From contig CAMACY010000003.1 of the NCBI GenBank assembly GCA_945831585.1, positions 1 to 64,000 on the forward strand: 64,000 nucleotides of DNA, read 5' to 3'. The translations under genes were made by a program, and so were the position numbers. The notes under the pieces were generated by a model. It was not told where the DNA came from. It did no database searches and saw only the letters and a list, made by a program, of their open reading frames with translations. Of the stretch, positions 36,638 through 45,294 are shown piece after piece. The DNA comes from an uncultured bacterium (GTDB taxonomy: Bacteria; Verrucomicrobiota; Verrucomicrobiia; Verrucomicrobiales; Akkermansiaceae). Position 1 is the first letter of the stretch. Each line of letters starts with the position of its first letter.

Positions 36638-38272
36638 ATGGAACTGAACAAGATAATGGCTATGGCCTTTGCGGTGCTTTTCGCCGCTGGTGGCCTGAAT
36701 GCTCAGTCGCTGTCGCCCGATACCAAGACGCATTGGGACAAGGGTACGCTTGTTGTGGAGACTCCCGCCCGTCCAGAGGGTCAGCAGCATGTCATCGGTC
36801 TTAAGACTCCTGCTCTCAAGACTGTTCGTGTGGCTTTCGTTGGTCTTGGCATGCGTGGTGCCGGTGCCATTCCCCGTTTTACCCACATTCCCGGTGTGGA
36901 GGTGGTAGCTCTGTGCGACTACGAGAAGGAGCGCGCTGAGAAGTGCCAGAAGATCCTGCGCCAGGCAGGTCTGGCTCCCGCTGCTATTTACTACGGTCCC
37001 AAGGGCTATGAGGAGCTTTGCAAGCGCCCCGACATCGACCTTGTGTACGTGGCGACAGACTGGGATCACCACTTCCCCGTGGCTAAGGCCGCTCTGGAGA
37101 ACGGCAAGCACGCCGCCCTCGAGGTGCCCAGTGCCATGAACCTTCAGCAGTGCTGGGAGCTTGTGAACCTTTCCGAGAAGAATCGCAAGCACTGCATGAT
37201 TCTGGAGAACTGCTGCTACGACTGGTTCGAGCTGGACTCCCTCAACATGGCCCAGCAGGGCGTGCTGGGTGAGGTGCTCTATGCCAAGGGCGCTTACATC
37301 CACAACCTGGACGATTTCTGGGACGAGTACTGGGTGAACGAGGCCAAGGACCCCGACAAGCTCGGCTGGCGTATGAAGTACAACATGGAGAACCGCGGCG
37401 ATGTGTACGCTACACACGGCCTCGGACCCGTGGCTCAGGTGATGAACATTCACCGCGGCGACCGCTTCAAGACCCTCGTGGCCATGGACACCAAGTCCGT
37501 GCACGGCCGTGAGTACGTGGAGAAGAAGACCGGCAGACCCTGTCCGAACTTCCGCAACGGCGACCACACCACCACCCTCATGCGCACGGAAAACGGCAAG
37601 GTAGTGGAGATTCAGCACAATGTGATGAACCCGCAGCCCTACAACCGCCTCTTCCAGCTTGTGGGTACCCGTGGTTTTGCCAACAAGTACCCCATCGAGG
37701 GCTTCGCTATCGACGCTGATCAGCTTGCTGCCAAGGGCGCTGCTCCCAGCGTCGATGACCTCAGCTCTCACAGCTTCATGCCCGAGGAGGAGATGAAGGC
37801 TCTGCGCGAGCGCTATCGCCACCCCATCATCAAGAAGTTCGGCGAGATGGCCGAGAAGGTAGGCGGCCACGGTGGTATGGACTTCTTCATGGATGTCCGC
37901 ATGGTGTACTGCCTGCAGCACGGTCTGCCCCTGGATATGGACGTGTACGACCTTGCCGAGTGGTGCTGCCTGGCTGAGCTGGGTACCCTCTCCATGGACA
38001 ACGGTAACTGCGCTGTGTCCTTCCCGGACTTCACCCGCGGCTATTGGAACCTCGTGGACGGCTACGGCCACGCCTGGGCTACTGCTGAGCAGGAGGCTGC
38101 TGTGAACGCCGCTTCCGAGGCATACACCGCCGGCCAGAAGGCCGCTGTGCAGGCTTTCGACCTGTGGAACCTCTACGACGCCGCTCAGGCTGCTACCGGC
38201 GAGGCCAAGGAGGCCGCTGTAAAGGCCTACGAGGAGGCTGCCGTCAAGGCTCGCGCTATCTACAACAACTGA
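36638..38272 (+). CDS. GH109-type glycosidase (alpha-N-acetylgalactosaminidase family), exported
   Basis: Predicted exported NAD-dependent glycosidase of family GH109, whose members release terminal alpha-GalNAc from mucin-type and blood-group-A glycans. A signal peptide (MELNKIMAMAFAVLFAAGGLNAQ) precedes a Rossmann domain (VRVAFVGLGMRGAGAIPRF; VVALCDYEKER; AALEVPSAMN). The GH109 signatures GDVYATHGLGPVAQVMNIHRGDRF and GDHTTTLMRTENGKVVEIQHNVMNPQPYNR distinguish it from ordinary Gfo/Idh dehydrogenases. At 544 residues it is about 90 longer than usual; the C-terminus adds an Ala-rich helical tail. Codon use (many GCT, GGT, CTT) differs from its neighbours, suggesting transfer, perhaps from Bacteroidota (inference). 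It follows the NahK-like kinase locus by about 0.7 kb. Confidence 0.85.
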   Translation: MELNKIMAMAFAVLFAAGGLNAQSLSPDTKTHWDKGTLVVETPARPEGQQHVIGLKTPALKTVRVAFVGLGMRGAGAIPRFTHIPGVEVVALCDYEKERAEKCQKILRQAGLAPAAIYYGPKGYEELCKRPDIDLVYVATDWDHHFPVAKAALENGKHAALEVPSAMNLQQCWELVNLSEKNRKHCMILENCCYDWFELDSLNMAQQGVLGEVLYAKGAYIHNLDDFWDEYWVNEAKDPDKLGWRMKYNMENRGDVYATHGLGPVAQVMNIHRGDRFKTLVAMDTKSVHGREYVEKKTGRPCPNFRNGDHTTTLMRTENGKVVEIQHNVMNPQPYNRLFQLVGTRGFANKYPIEGFAIDADQLAAKGAAPSVDDLSSHSFMPEEEMKALRERYRHPIIKKFGEMAEKVGGHGGMDFFMDVRMVYCLQHGLPLDMDVYDLAEWCCLAELGTLSMDNGNCAVSFPDFTRGYWNLVDGYGHAWATAEQEAAVNAASEAYTAGQKAAVQAFDLWNLYDAAQAATGEAKEAAVKAYEEAAVKARAIYNN

Positions 38273-38300
38273 TAGTCGCTTCCACCCATTCCTTTACCGG

Positions 38301-38332
38301 CCGTGCGTCTTCCGGCGCACGGTCGTTTTTTT
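38301..38332 (+). terminator. Terminator of the GH109 gene
   Basis: Stem CCGTGCG / CGCACGG, 8-nt loop, followed by TCGTTTTTTT, about 30 bp after the stop. Confidence 0.88.
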
Positions 38333-38345
38333 CGCGTATCCCACG

Positions 38346-38408
38346 AGCGGCGCTGCCAATCGCTCAGCCACTCCGCCTGCTCCGCCAGCTCGCGCACGGC
38401 GGCGGCGC
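38346..38408 (-). repeat. Chimeric hrpB fragment directly after the hrpB stop
   Basis: This 63-bp stretch is assembled from two separate pieces of the neighbouring hrpB. Bases 38346-38377 match hrpB 38723-38754 (31/32), and bases 38371-38408 match hrpB 40266-40303 (37/38). The two pieces overlap in CTCCGCC, present at both sources. It translates on the minus strand to AAAVRELAEQAEWLSDWQRR, a fusion of two HrpB segments that are about 500 residues apart. It ends exactly where the hrpB stop codon begins. Confidence 0.85.
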
Positions 38409-40923
38409 TCAGTCGCGCGCGTCGGGGGCGCGCTCGGGCCAATCGTGGCGCGGGTAGCGCCCCGCCAAGTCCTTCTTCATCTGCGGGTAGCCTGTGCGCC
38501 AAAAGGAGGGCAGGTCACGCGTCACCTGGTAGGGGCGCTGGTTCGGCGCCAGCACCTCCACCAGCACCGGCACACGCCCCTCGGCGATGACGGGTGTCTC
38601 CGGCACCCCGAAGAGCAGCTGGCACTTGAGCCCGAAGCTCGGCGTGCCGTCCTCGCGGTACAGCAGCTTCACCTCGCGCCCGTTGGCTAGCCGCAGCGTG
38701 CGCGGGGCGTAGCGGTCCAGGCAGCGGCGCTGCCAATCGCTCAACCACTCCGCCAGCACCGGCAGCACCGGGCGCGCCGCAATCTCCTTGTAGCTCACCG
38801 CCCCCTCGCAGAGCAGGGTGATAGCCAGCAGCCGTTCCTCCTCGCCGAAGGGCGGTAGCTCCAGCTCGGGCATCGCCTCGCGCAGGCAGCGCAGGCGGTG
38901 AATCCACTGCAACACATGGCCATCCCAGCCCTCGAGCCGCAGCTGCCCGCGCAGCACCTGCTCGGCCAGCAGCGGGGCGGCCTCCTCGGGCGCGGCATCG
39001 CCCGTCTCGCGCTCCGACACCACCAGATCGCGGTAGAGGGAGCGGTGGTGGTTGAGCACGCGGCGGCGTGCCGGGTCGTACACCGCCACATCGTCCTCGC
39101 GCAGCGGCAGGAGCTCGGCGGGCAGCAGGGTGCAGCGCGACAGGCGCGTCTCCACCGTGCGCCCGCCGATTTCCGTGATGTCGGCGGCCAAAAACAGCTC
39201 GGCGCGGCGCGCGACGGAATCGGCGGCGATGCTGCCGCTGCGCTTGCCCGTGAGCCGCGCCGTGGCGCTCGTTGCACTGTGGCGCACCGCCACCGCGTCG
39301 GGGAAGGAGCCGAGCAGCGCGCGCTGCAGCGGCTCGCGGTAGCTCTCCCAGTCGGGCTCGCTCGTGCGGCACAGGCGGCGGAACACCTGGCGCACCTCTC
39401 GCGCCGCGCGCCCCATGACGCCCAAGCGGCTGCAAGCCGCTCCCTCGAAATGCAGCGCCTCGGCCGCCGCCACCGCGCGCCACTCGGCCTGAAAATCTGT
39501 CCAATCCTCCTCGCGGCGCAGGCTCTCGTGCAGCCCCGTGTTCAGCGCCACCTCTTCGCCCTGCAACAGCGCTGCCACCGCCGCTGCCTCCGCCGCGCAG
39601 CCGCTCGCCTCACCCTCCGCCAGCAGGCGCGCCAGCACCGGCGGCAGGGGGTAGCGCAGCATCTGTCGCCCCAGAGCGGTGAGCCCCTGCGCATCCGCTG
39701 CCCCCAGCTCCAGCAGCAGCTGCCAAGCGCGCGCCGTCTCCGCCTCCGTGGGCGGCTCCGGCCAGGGAAAGGCGCGGATATCTGCCAGACTGTGGCAGCC
39801 CCACGAGAGCAGGTGCAAAAACGCCTGCGAGAGGTCGGCGCGGCGCACCTCGGGCTCGGGGAAGGGCGCGCGGCGGCGCTGCTCGGCCTCGCGCCACAGG
39901 CGGATGCACTGCCCGGGCGCCAAACGTCCCGCGCGACCCGCGCGCTGCTCCGCCTGCGCCTGCGCGATGGGCACCACATGCAGCGTGGAGAGCCCGCGCA
40001 GCGGATCCCAGCGTGCCTCGCGCACCGTGCCGCTGTCTACCACCGAGCGCACCCCCTCAATGGTCAGCGAGGTCTCCGCGATGTTGGTGGAAACGATGAT
40101 GCGCGGCACTCCGCGCGCCTCCACCGCCCGCGCCTGCGCCTCCGGCGGCAACTGACCGTGCAGCGGGCAAATCTCGTAGTCCCGCAGCGCGGGTAGGCGC
40201 TCCAGCAGCTCCGCCGTGCGGCGAATTTCATACACCCCCGGCAGAAAGACCAGAATATCCCCGCTCTCCGCCTGCCCCGCCAGCTCGCGCACGGCGGCGG
40301 CGCACTGCTCCCACACGGGAGGCGGCGCCACGCTCCCCCGCGCATCGCGCTGCGGCACGGGCGGGCGGTAGCGCACGCTCACGGGGTAGAGCCGCCCCTC
40401 CGCGCGCAGCACCCGCGCCTGCGGCAGGTAGCGCTGCCACTTGTCCAAGTCCGGCGTGGCCGACATGAGCAGCACCCCCAAATCGCGGCGCGCGCCCTGC
40501 TGCAGTTGTAACACCCGCGCCAGGCACAGGTCGCTCGCGAGGCGGCGCTCGTGCACTTCGTCAAACACGACCGCCCCCACCCCCTCCAGCAGCGGATCAT
40601 CCGTCAGCCGCCGCTCGAGAATGCCGTCCGTCAGGTAGAGAATGCGCGTGCGCTCCCCGTAGCGCGCGTCGAACCGCACGGCGTAGCCCACCTCTTGCCC
40701 CGAGGGGGCAGGGAAATTGCCGCGCGGTGTAGCCGGCCAGCAGCCGCGCGGCCAAGCGCCGCGGCTGCACCACGAGAATCGTGCCGCGCACCCCGGCCTC
40801 GAGCAGCATGCCCGGCACGCGGGTGGACTTGCCCGAGCCCGTCGGCGCACTGAGCAGGGCGCAGAAGCCCGGCTCGCGCGCCAGTGCCAGCAGCTCGGGG
40901 CGTATGCGTTCGATGGGCAGCAT
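38409..40923 (-). pseudogene. hrpB: ATP-dependent helicase HrpB, single-base frameshift
   Basis: DEAH-box RNA/DNA helicase of the HrpB family. The reading frame is split. Residues 1 to about 73 (MLPIERIRPELLALA...APTGSGKSTRVPG...ILVVQPRRLAARLLAGYT) lie in one frame and hold the Walker A motif. The remainder, from GQEVGYAVRFDARYGERTRILYLTDGILERRL through DEVHERR, TNIAETSLTIEGV, QRAGRAGR to the C-terminus, lies in another. The junction is a GGGG run near 40705 (minus-strand CTCGGGGCAAGAG); removing one G restores the expected PLGQEVGY. The repaired protein would be about 837 residues, a normal length. The main frame's own ATG (40958) yields a nonsense N-terminus. Either a recent null mutation or a homopolymer sequencing error; a promoter still sits 5 bp before the ATG. 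Confidence 0.88.
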
Positions 40924-40928
40924 GCCCC

Positions 40929-40958
40929 CTTGTACCATGCCCCGCCCCCGCTTGTCAA
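40929..40958 (-). promoter_or_regulatory. Promoter of hrpB
   Basis: Minus strand: TTGACA, 18-bp spacer, TACAAG; 5 bp to the ATG at 40923, which supports that start over the ORF-track start. Confidence 0.6.
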
Positions 40959-41740
40959 GGCTCGGCGGGCGCGGTGAGCAGCGCATCCACCGCCGAGCTG
41001 CGCGACAGGCTCGCGGCGTCGCGCCCCTCGGCGTTGCAGCGGGCGGCATCCGCCCCGTGCTCCAGCAGCAGCCGCACCATGCCGGGGTGACCGTTGAGCG
41101 CGGCATGCATCAGCAGGGTGTTGCCCTCCGCATCGGCGGTGTTTGCATCGGCGCCCGCCTCCAGCAGCACGCGCAGCGCCGGCAGACGACCGCTGTTGAC
41201 CGCCGCCTCCGCCACCCCGGGAGCTGTGGGCGGCAGCCCGGCCTCTAGCAGCGCACGCAGCGCCGCAGCATCGCCTCGCTCCGCCGCGCGTAGAGCCGCT
41301 GCCGCCAGCGCAGGGGCATCCGCCGCCGTCGGGGGAGCCTGCGCCAGCAGGCGGCGCAGCGCGCGCACCTGCCCCATCTCCGCCGCCAGACTCAGCGGGC
41401 AGTCGCCCTCGGCATCGGCGGCGTAGGGCGCGCGCCCCTCTGCCTCAAAGGCGCGGTACTTGGCTCGCGCCTCGGGGCTGACTCCCTGCTGCTGCGTCAG
41501 GTAGACCCAAGCCCCGCTGCCGAGGATGAGAAACACCATGCTCCACACCGTCAGCATCAGCGCGGGGCGCTGCGTCAGCCCGCGCGCCAGCGCCAGCACG
41601 GCATTGAGCGCAAAGACCGTGAAGCAGAGCACCGTCACCCCCGTCTCGGCGCTCGGGCAGGGGGTGTCGCTCATGAGCATCACGCCGAACAGCAGCATGG
41701 CCGTCAGCAACAACAGGGGATTGACCCAGAGTTTCCACAT
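40955..41740 (-). CDS. Membrane-anchored ankyrin-repeat protein
   Basis: A 261-residue protein. Two or three membrane segments lie near the N-terminus (LWVNPLLLLTAMLLFGVML, VTVLCFTVFALNAVLALA, MLTVWSMVFLILGSGAWVYL). They are followed by an ankyrin-repeat domain of about five units (CPLSLAAEMGQVRALRRLLAQA; ALRAAERGDAAALRALLEAG; AAVNSGRLPALRVLLEAGADAN; NTLLMHAALNGHPGMVRLLLEHGADAA; GRDAASLSRSSAVDALL). Ankyrin domains mediate protein-protein contacts; the partner is unknown. I start at ATG 41740 because the ATG four codons upstream lies inside a TATGCT -10-like box. The gene converges on nothing; its stop lies close to the hrpB promoter. Confidence 0.85.
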   Translation of the reverse strand: MWKLWVNPLLLLTAMLLFGVMLMSDTPCPSAETGVTVLCFTVFALNAVLALARGLTQRPALMLTVWSMVFLILGSGAWVYLTQQQGVSPEARAKYRAFEAEGRAPYAADAEGDCPLSLAAEMGQVRALRRLLAQAPPTAADAPALAAAALRAAERGDAAALRALLEAGLPPTAPGVAEAAVNSGRLPALRVLLEAGADANTADAEGNTLLMHAALNGHPGMVRLLLEHGADAARCNAEGRDAASLSRSSAVDALLTAPAEP

Positions 41741-41886
41741 GCTCCCCAGCATAGCAGATGCCGCGCGCGAGGTCGAGCCGCTTTCTGCGGCGTATGGACT
41801 CAAAAAACGACGGCGCGCGTAGCGAGTCGGCGCCTTGCTTCCGAAAAATTCGCCGTAGGGGGGAGGCTTTGGCGGCAAACAGTCGG

Positions 41887-41915
41887 TTGACATCCGCTGC
41901 AGAAGCGGTTACAAT
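41887..41915 (+). promoter_or_regulatory. Promoter of the aldo/keto reductase gene
   Basis: TTGACA, 17-bp spacer, TACAAT; 9 bp to the ATG, predicted leaderless or nearly so. The spacer contains the palindrome CCGCTGCAGAAGCGG-like sequence, a possible operator. Confidence 0.72.
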
Positions 41916-41924
41916 GGGGATGTT

Positions 41925-42767
41925 ATGGAATATGTGACACTCAGAGGCGGGGTGCAGATGCCGCTGCTTGGTTTCGGTGTGTACCAGGTGACTCCCGATG
42001 CCTGTGCACGCTGCGTGACCGATGCGCTGCGCTCCGGCTATCGGGCGATTGATACGGCACAGGCCTATGAGAACGAGGAGGGCGTGGGGCAGGCGCTTGC
42101 GGCGGGCGGCTGGCCGCGCGAGGATGTGTTTATCACCACCAAGGTGTGGGTGAGTCATGCAGGGGAGAAGCAGGCGGCGGCCTCCATCGATGCCTCCCTG
42201 CGCAAACTGCGTACGGATTACATCGACCTGCTGCTCATTCACCAGCCCTACGGGGATTATTACGGAACCTGGCGCGCCATGATTGCGGCGCAACAAGCGG
42301 GCAAGGTGCGCGCCATCGGGGTGTCGAACTTCCTCCGCGACCGCTACCAGGATCTTGTGGAATTTTCGGGGGTGGTTCCCGCCGTGAATCAGGTGGAGAC
42401 GCATGTCTTTTGCCAGCAGCGTGCGCTCCAGGCGCAGATGGCGCGCTACGGCACGGTGACGGAGTCCTGGGGGCCGCTGGCCGAGGGCAAGAACGACATT
42501 TTCCGCAACGAGCTGCTGCGCCGCATCGGCGCCGCGCACGGCAAGACCGCCGCTCAGGTGGCGCTGCGCAGCCTGGTGCAGCGCGGCATTGCCTGCATCC
42601 CCAAAACCACGCACGCGGAGCGCATGCGCGAGAATATCGCCATCTTCGATTTTGAGCTTTCCCCCGCTGAGATGGAGCAGATTGCGGCGCTGGATACAGG
42701 TGCCCCGCTGATTTGCCGCCACGATGACCCGGCCTTCATCCGCTACATCGCCGATTTGTGCGAATGA
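41925..42767 (+). CDS. Aldo/keto reductase
   Basis: NAD(P)H-dependent oxidoreductase of the AKR superfamily, probably AKR5-like (2,5-diketogluconate/methylglyoxal reductase group). The 280-residue TIM barrel has the catalytic tetrad in place: Asp in GYRAIDTAQAY with the Tyr of AYENEEGVG, Lys in FITTKVWVSH, and His in DLLLIHQPYGDY. Further marks are GKVRAIGVSNF, VNQVETHVFCQQ and the C-terminal cofactor-binding IPKTTHAERMRENIAIFDFEL. Substrate unknown; detoxification of reactive aldehydes is typical. Single gene with a strong promoter. Confidence 0.93.
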   Translation: MEYVTLRGGVQMPLLGFGVYQVTPDACARCVTDALRSGYRAIDTAQAYENEEGVGQALAAGGWPREDVFITTKVWVSHAGEKQAAASIDASLRKLRTDYIDLLLIHQPYGDYYGTWRAMIAAQQAGKVRAIGVSNFLRDRYQDLVEFSGVVPAVNQVETHVFCQQRALQAQMARYGTVTESWGPLAEGKNDIFRNELLRRIGAAHGKTAAQVALRSLVQRGIACIPKTTHAERMRENIAIFDFELSPAEMEQIAALDTGAPLICRHDDPAFIRYIADLCE

Positions 42768-42772
42768 GTGCC

Positions 42773-43495
42773 TCAGCCCGCATCCTCGAAGATGATGCGG
42801 GTGATGACGGCGGAGGGTGCCGGGCTGTCGTCGGCGCGGCGAGCAGGGTAGAAGCTCCAGCGCGCGAGAATCCACGCGCGGGTGCGGCGGTCGAGCTCGC
42901 TCTGCCCGCTGCTCTCCAGAATCTCCACGGCGGTGGGCTCGCCCTGCGCCGAGACGCTGATGCGCACGCGCAGCTGCGCGGCGTGGGGCGGGACGGGCGG
43001 CGGCGGCGCGGGCGTGTGGCGGTAGCGGGGCGGGCGGAGCGGCGGTGCCGTGTCCGTGGGCGGTGTCGCGTGGCGCGCTACCGCGATGCGGCGGGAGGGT
43101 GCCCCTGTCGGCGTCGCCTCGGGGGGGGCGTCCCACTCGGCTTCCGGCGGGAGCTCAGGCAGTTCGGGCAGTTCCGGTGCCGGGGGCATCTCGGCCATGA
43201 CGTGTTCCGCTCCGGAAGCGCACAGGCGGATGTCCGCCTCCGGTAGCGGGGTAGGTAGGGGGGCGGGTGTATGGGGGCGCTGCGGCCGTGGGGCGGCGGC
43301 TTCGCAGAGCCTCGCTGTCAGGGGCGCCTGGGCGCCTGCGGCTGCGCCTCGTGGGTGTGGAAGCCGCATCGCTGCCATGGCCGATGCACCGAGCAGGGTA
43401 AGCACGGCGAGCGCGCGACCGCGCGCGGCGGCCAGCAGGCGTGCGCGGCGTTGTGCTGCGCGGTCGCGGGTGCATCGCTCGAAGCGGCGGCTCAC
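42773..43495 (-). CDS. TonB-like energy transducer
   Basis: Predicted inner-membrane TonB protein that couples the proton gradient to an outer-membrane receptor. Of 240 residues: a basic N-terminus (VSRRFERCTRDRAAQRRARL), one membrane segment (ALAVLTLLGASAMAAM, about 29-43), a Pro-rich periplasmic spacer (TPAPLPTPLPEAD, PPAPELPELPELPPEAEW, TPAPPPPVPPHAA), and a TonB C-terminal domain (LRVRISVSAQGEPTAVEILESSGQSELDRRTRAWILARWSFYPA). The GTG start at 43495 overlaps the TGA of the upstream binding-protein gene (GTGA), showing translational coupling; the longer ORF start is rejected. It is the last gene of a riboswitch-controlled operon and so probably serves that receptor. No exbB/exbD is adjacent. 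Confidence 0.85.
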   Translation of the reverse strand: MSRRFERCTRDRAAQRRARLLAAARGRALAVLTLLGASAMAAMRLPHPRGAAAGAQAPLTARLCEAAAPRPQRPHTPAPLPTPLPEADIRLCASGAEHVMAEMPPAPELPELPELPPEAEWDAPPEATPTGAPSRRIAVARHATPPTDTAPPLRPPRYRHTPAPPPPVPPHAAQLRVRISVSAQGEPTAVEILESSGQSELDRRTRAWILARWSFYPARRADDSPAPSAVITRIIFEDAG

Positions 43496-45294
43496 GGCTC
43501 TGTCCAGTAGAGATGAGCCTGCCCCAGCTCGTAGGGCGCGGCGGCGGTGAAGATCCCCTCCTGCTCGCTCGGGAGATGCAGGCGCGGCGCATGCAGCAGG
43601 TACACTTGGTTCTCGCGCCAGCCGGGCAGCCACAACGCCAGCTCGCGCACGCGCTGCTCGATGGCGGCGAGCGCGGCGGCATCGGGCGCGGCTTCGTAGC
43701 GCTCAATCAGAGCATCCAGCGCGGCATCCTGCGCGCCGAAGGGTGCATCGTAGCCCGAGGCGCTGCTGTGGAGCAGGCGGCGCGGGCGCGGTAGGGGCGT
43801 GTCCGCAGCCGTCGCCCAAAAGAGCAGCTCGTGGCGTCCCTCCTGCACCTGTTGTGCCGCCGACTGCCAAGGCTGGGCATCCGGCACCAGCTCCGCCCCG
43901 CAGCGCCGAGCTCCCGCGACGAGCAGCTGCACCAGCGTGCTCACCTTCTCGTTCGGCGTGTAGCAGAGTCGCACCCGCAGCGGCTCGCCCGAGGGGCGGC
44001 GCAGGATGCCGTCGCTGCCCGACTGTGTGTAACCCGCCGCGGCAAAGGCGGCGCGCGCGGCGGCCGGGTCATAGCGTGGCGGCTCGCCCTCGGGCGCGCT
44101 CAGGGCGCCGTATCCTTCGAAAAGCTTGGCGGCGCGCTCGGCCTCGCCTCGGAAGAGTAGCTCGGTGGCGCGCCCCATGTCCAGCGCGTGCAGTAGCCCG
44201 CGGCGCAGCTGCACATCGGGCAGGGTGCGCGCGTTGAGGGCAATGCCGTAGGGCGGCAGCGGGTACTCCGCCGCCCGCAGCTGCACCCGCCGCAGCCCCG
44301 CCGCCTCGCACTCCTCCGCGCGGCGGTGCCAGGCCGTCAGGTTGCGCGTTTGCAGGGCATCCAGCCGCCCGCGCAGCAGGAACTCCCAGGCCTGCGCCTC
44401 ATCGGTGAGAAAATGGTACTCCACGGCATCGGCGTTGCAACTGTGGCGCAGGTAGGGCTGCTCGCGTCCCCACCAATGGCGCACGCGCTCCAGCACCACC
44501 AGCCGCCCGCGCTCACAACGCCCCACGCGGTAGCCCCCCGTGGTGGGGGGAATGCGCTGCGCGTAGCGCTCGCGGTAATCGCTGCCGAACGCGGCGTAGA
44601 AGGAGGGCTCTGCCGCCGTCAGCAGTGCGGCGGCGCTCTGCTCGGGACAGGGCGAGGGGTGCCGCAGCGTCAGCGAGAGAGCACCGTCGCCGTACACCCG
44701 AAGCTCCTCGGCCTCCTCCGCCAGCCGCTGCGCTCCCCCGTCGCCGCACTCCGCGCGCAGCAACGCCCCCAGCAAGTAGTCCCCCGCGCGCAGCGGGCGT
44801 CCATTGCTGTAGCGCACCCCCTCGCGCAGGAAAAAGAACACTTGTTGCCCCCGCACTGCCCAGGTCGCTGCCGTTCCGGGCAGGGACGCTCCCGTCTGCG
44901 GGTGCCGCATCACCAAGGGAATATCCACCGTGCGGAAGGCGTTGTCGTGGAAAAATTGCGGCTGTGTGCTGCCGAAGCGCAGCCAGTGTGCGGGGTAGGG
45001 GCCGGGGCAGCTCAGCCGCACCCGACCGCCGAGGACGGCGCGCGGCGAGCCGATGTCCGGCTGCCCGGCGCCGTCCTGTCGCTGCAAGTCTGCGGGAATT
45101 TCTTCCTCTGAGCCCCAACAGAGGCGCAGCCCCCCCACCCGCGCCGCGCGCTCGCGCCAGTCCGCAGGGTAGGGGGCAGGGCGGGTGTCTGCCGCCGCCG
45201 CCGTGGGCGCGGCGGAGGGCGTGAACGCCCGCGGCACCGCCCAAAGGAGCAACGCCGGAACGGCAAGCAGCGGCAGAACCCAAAACGCGCGCAT
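43492..45294 (-). CDS. Family-5 solute-binding protein (DppA/OppA type), membrane-anchored
   Basis: Extracytoplasmic binding protein of the SBP_bac_5 family (peptides, nickel chelates, glycosides), 600 residues. The N-terminus MRAFWVLPLLAVPALLLWAVPRAF is a signal or anchor segment. Mature-domain hallmarks are RFGSTQPQFFHDNAFRTVDIPLV, the ligand-lobe entry FFFLREGVRYSNGRPLRAGDYLLG, TTGGYRVGRCERGRLVVLERVRHWWG, and the repeated DVQLRRGLLHALDMGRATELLFRGEAERAAKLF region. The ATG overlaps the stop of the TonB-dependent receptor gene (ATGA), and the stop overlaps the GTG of tonB, so all three are one unit. In a cobalamin-riboswitch operon one would expect BtuF; instead this family occurs, suggesting a chelate or nickel/cobalt-type ligand (inference). 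Confidence 0.85.
   Translation of the reverse strand: MRAFWVLPLLAVPALLLWAVPRAFTPSAAPTAAAADTRPAPYPADWRERAARVGGLRLCWGSEEEIPADLQRQDGAGQPDIGSPRAVLGGRVRLSCPGPYPAHWLRFGSTQPQFFHDNAFRTVDIPLVMRHPQTGASLPGTAATWAVRGQQVFFFLREGVRYSNGRPLRAGDYLLGALLRAECGDGGAQRLAEEAEELRVYGDGALSLTLRHPSPCPEQSAAALLTAAEPSFYAAFGSDYRERYAQRIPPTTGGYRVGRCERGRLVVLERVRHWWGREQPYLRHSCNADAVEYHFLTDEAQAWEFLLRGRLDALQTRNLTAWHRRAEECEAAGLRRVQLRAAEYPLPPYGIALNARTLPDVQLRRGLLHALDMGRATELLFRGEAERAAKLFEGYGALSAPEGEPPRYDPAAARAAFAAAGYTQSGSDGILRRPSGEPLRVRLCYTPNEKVSTLVQLLVAGARRCGAELVPDAQPWQSAAQQVQEGRHELLFWATAADTPLPRPRRLLHSSASGYDAPFGAQDAALDALIERYEAAPDAAALAAIEQRVRELALWLPGWRENQVYLLHAPRLHLPSEQEGIFTAAAPYELGQAHLYWTEP

Noticed and set aside
36638-38272. Ordinary Gfo/Idh/MocA sugar dehydrogenase
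   Set aside because: The THGLGP, GDRF and QHNVMNPQPYNR-type segments plus a signal peptide are GH109 features.
38260-38502. Short ORF containing AAAVRELAEQAEWLSDWQRR
   Set aside because: Not a gene: it is a chimera of hrpB fragments running into the GH109 terminator; recorded as a repeat instead.
40690-40740. Programmed frameshift in hrpB
   Set aside because: HrpB families are not known to use one and no typical slippery heptamer with a downstream structure is visible; a plain indel is simpler.
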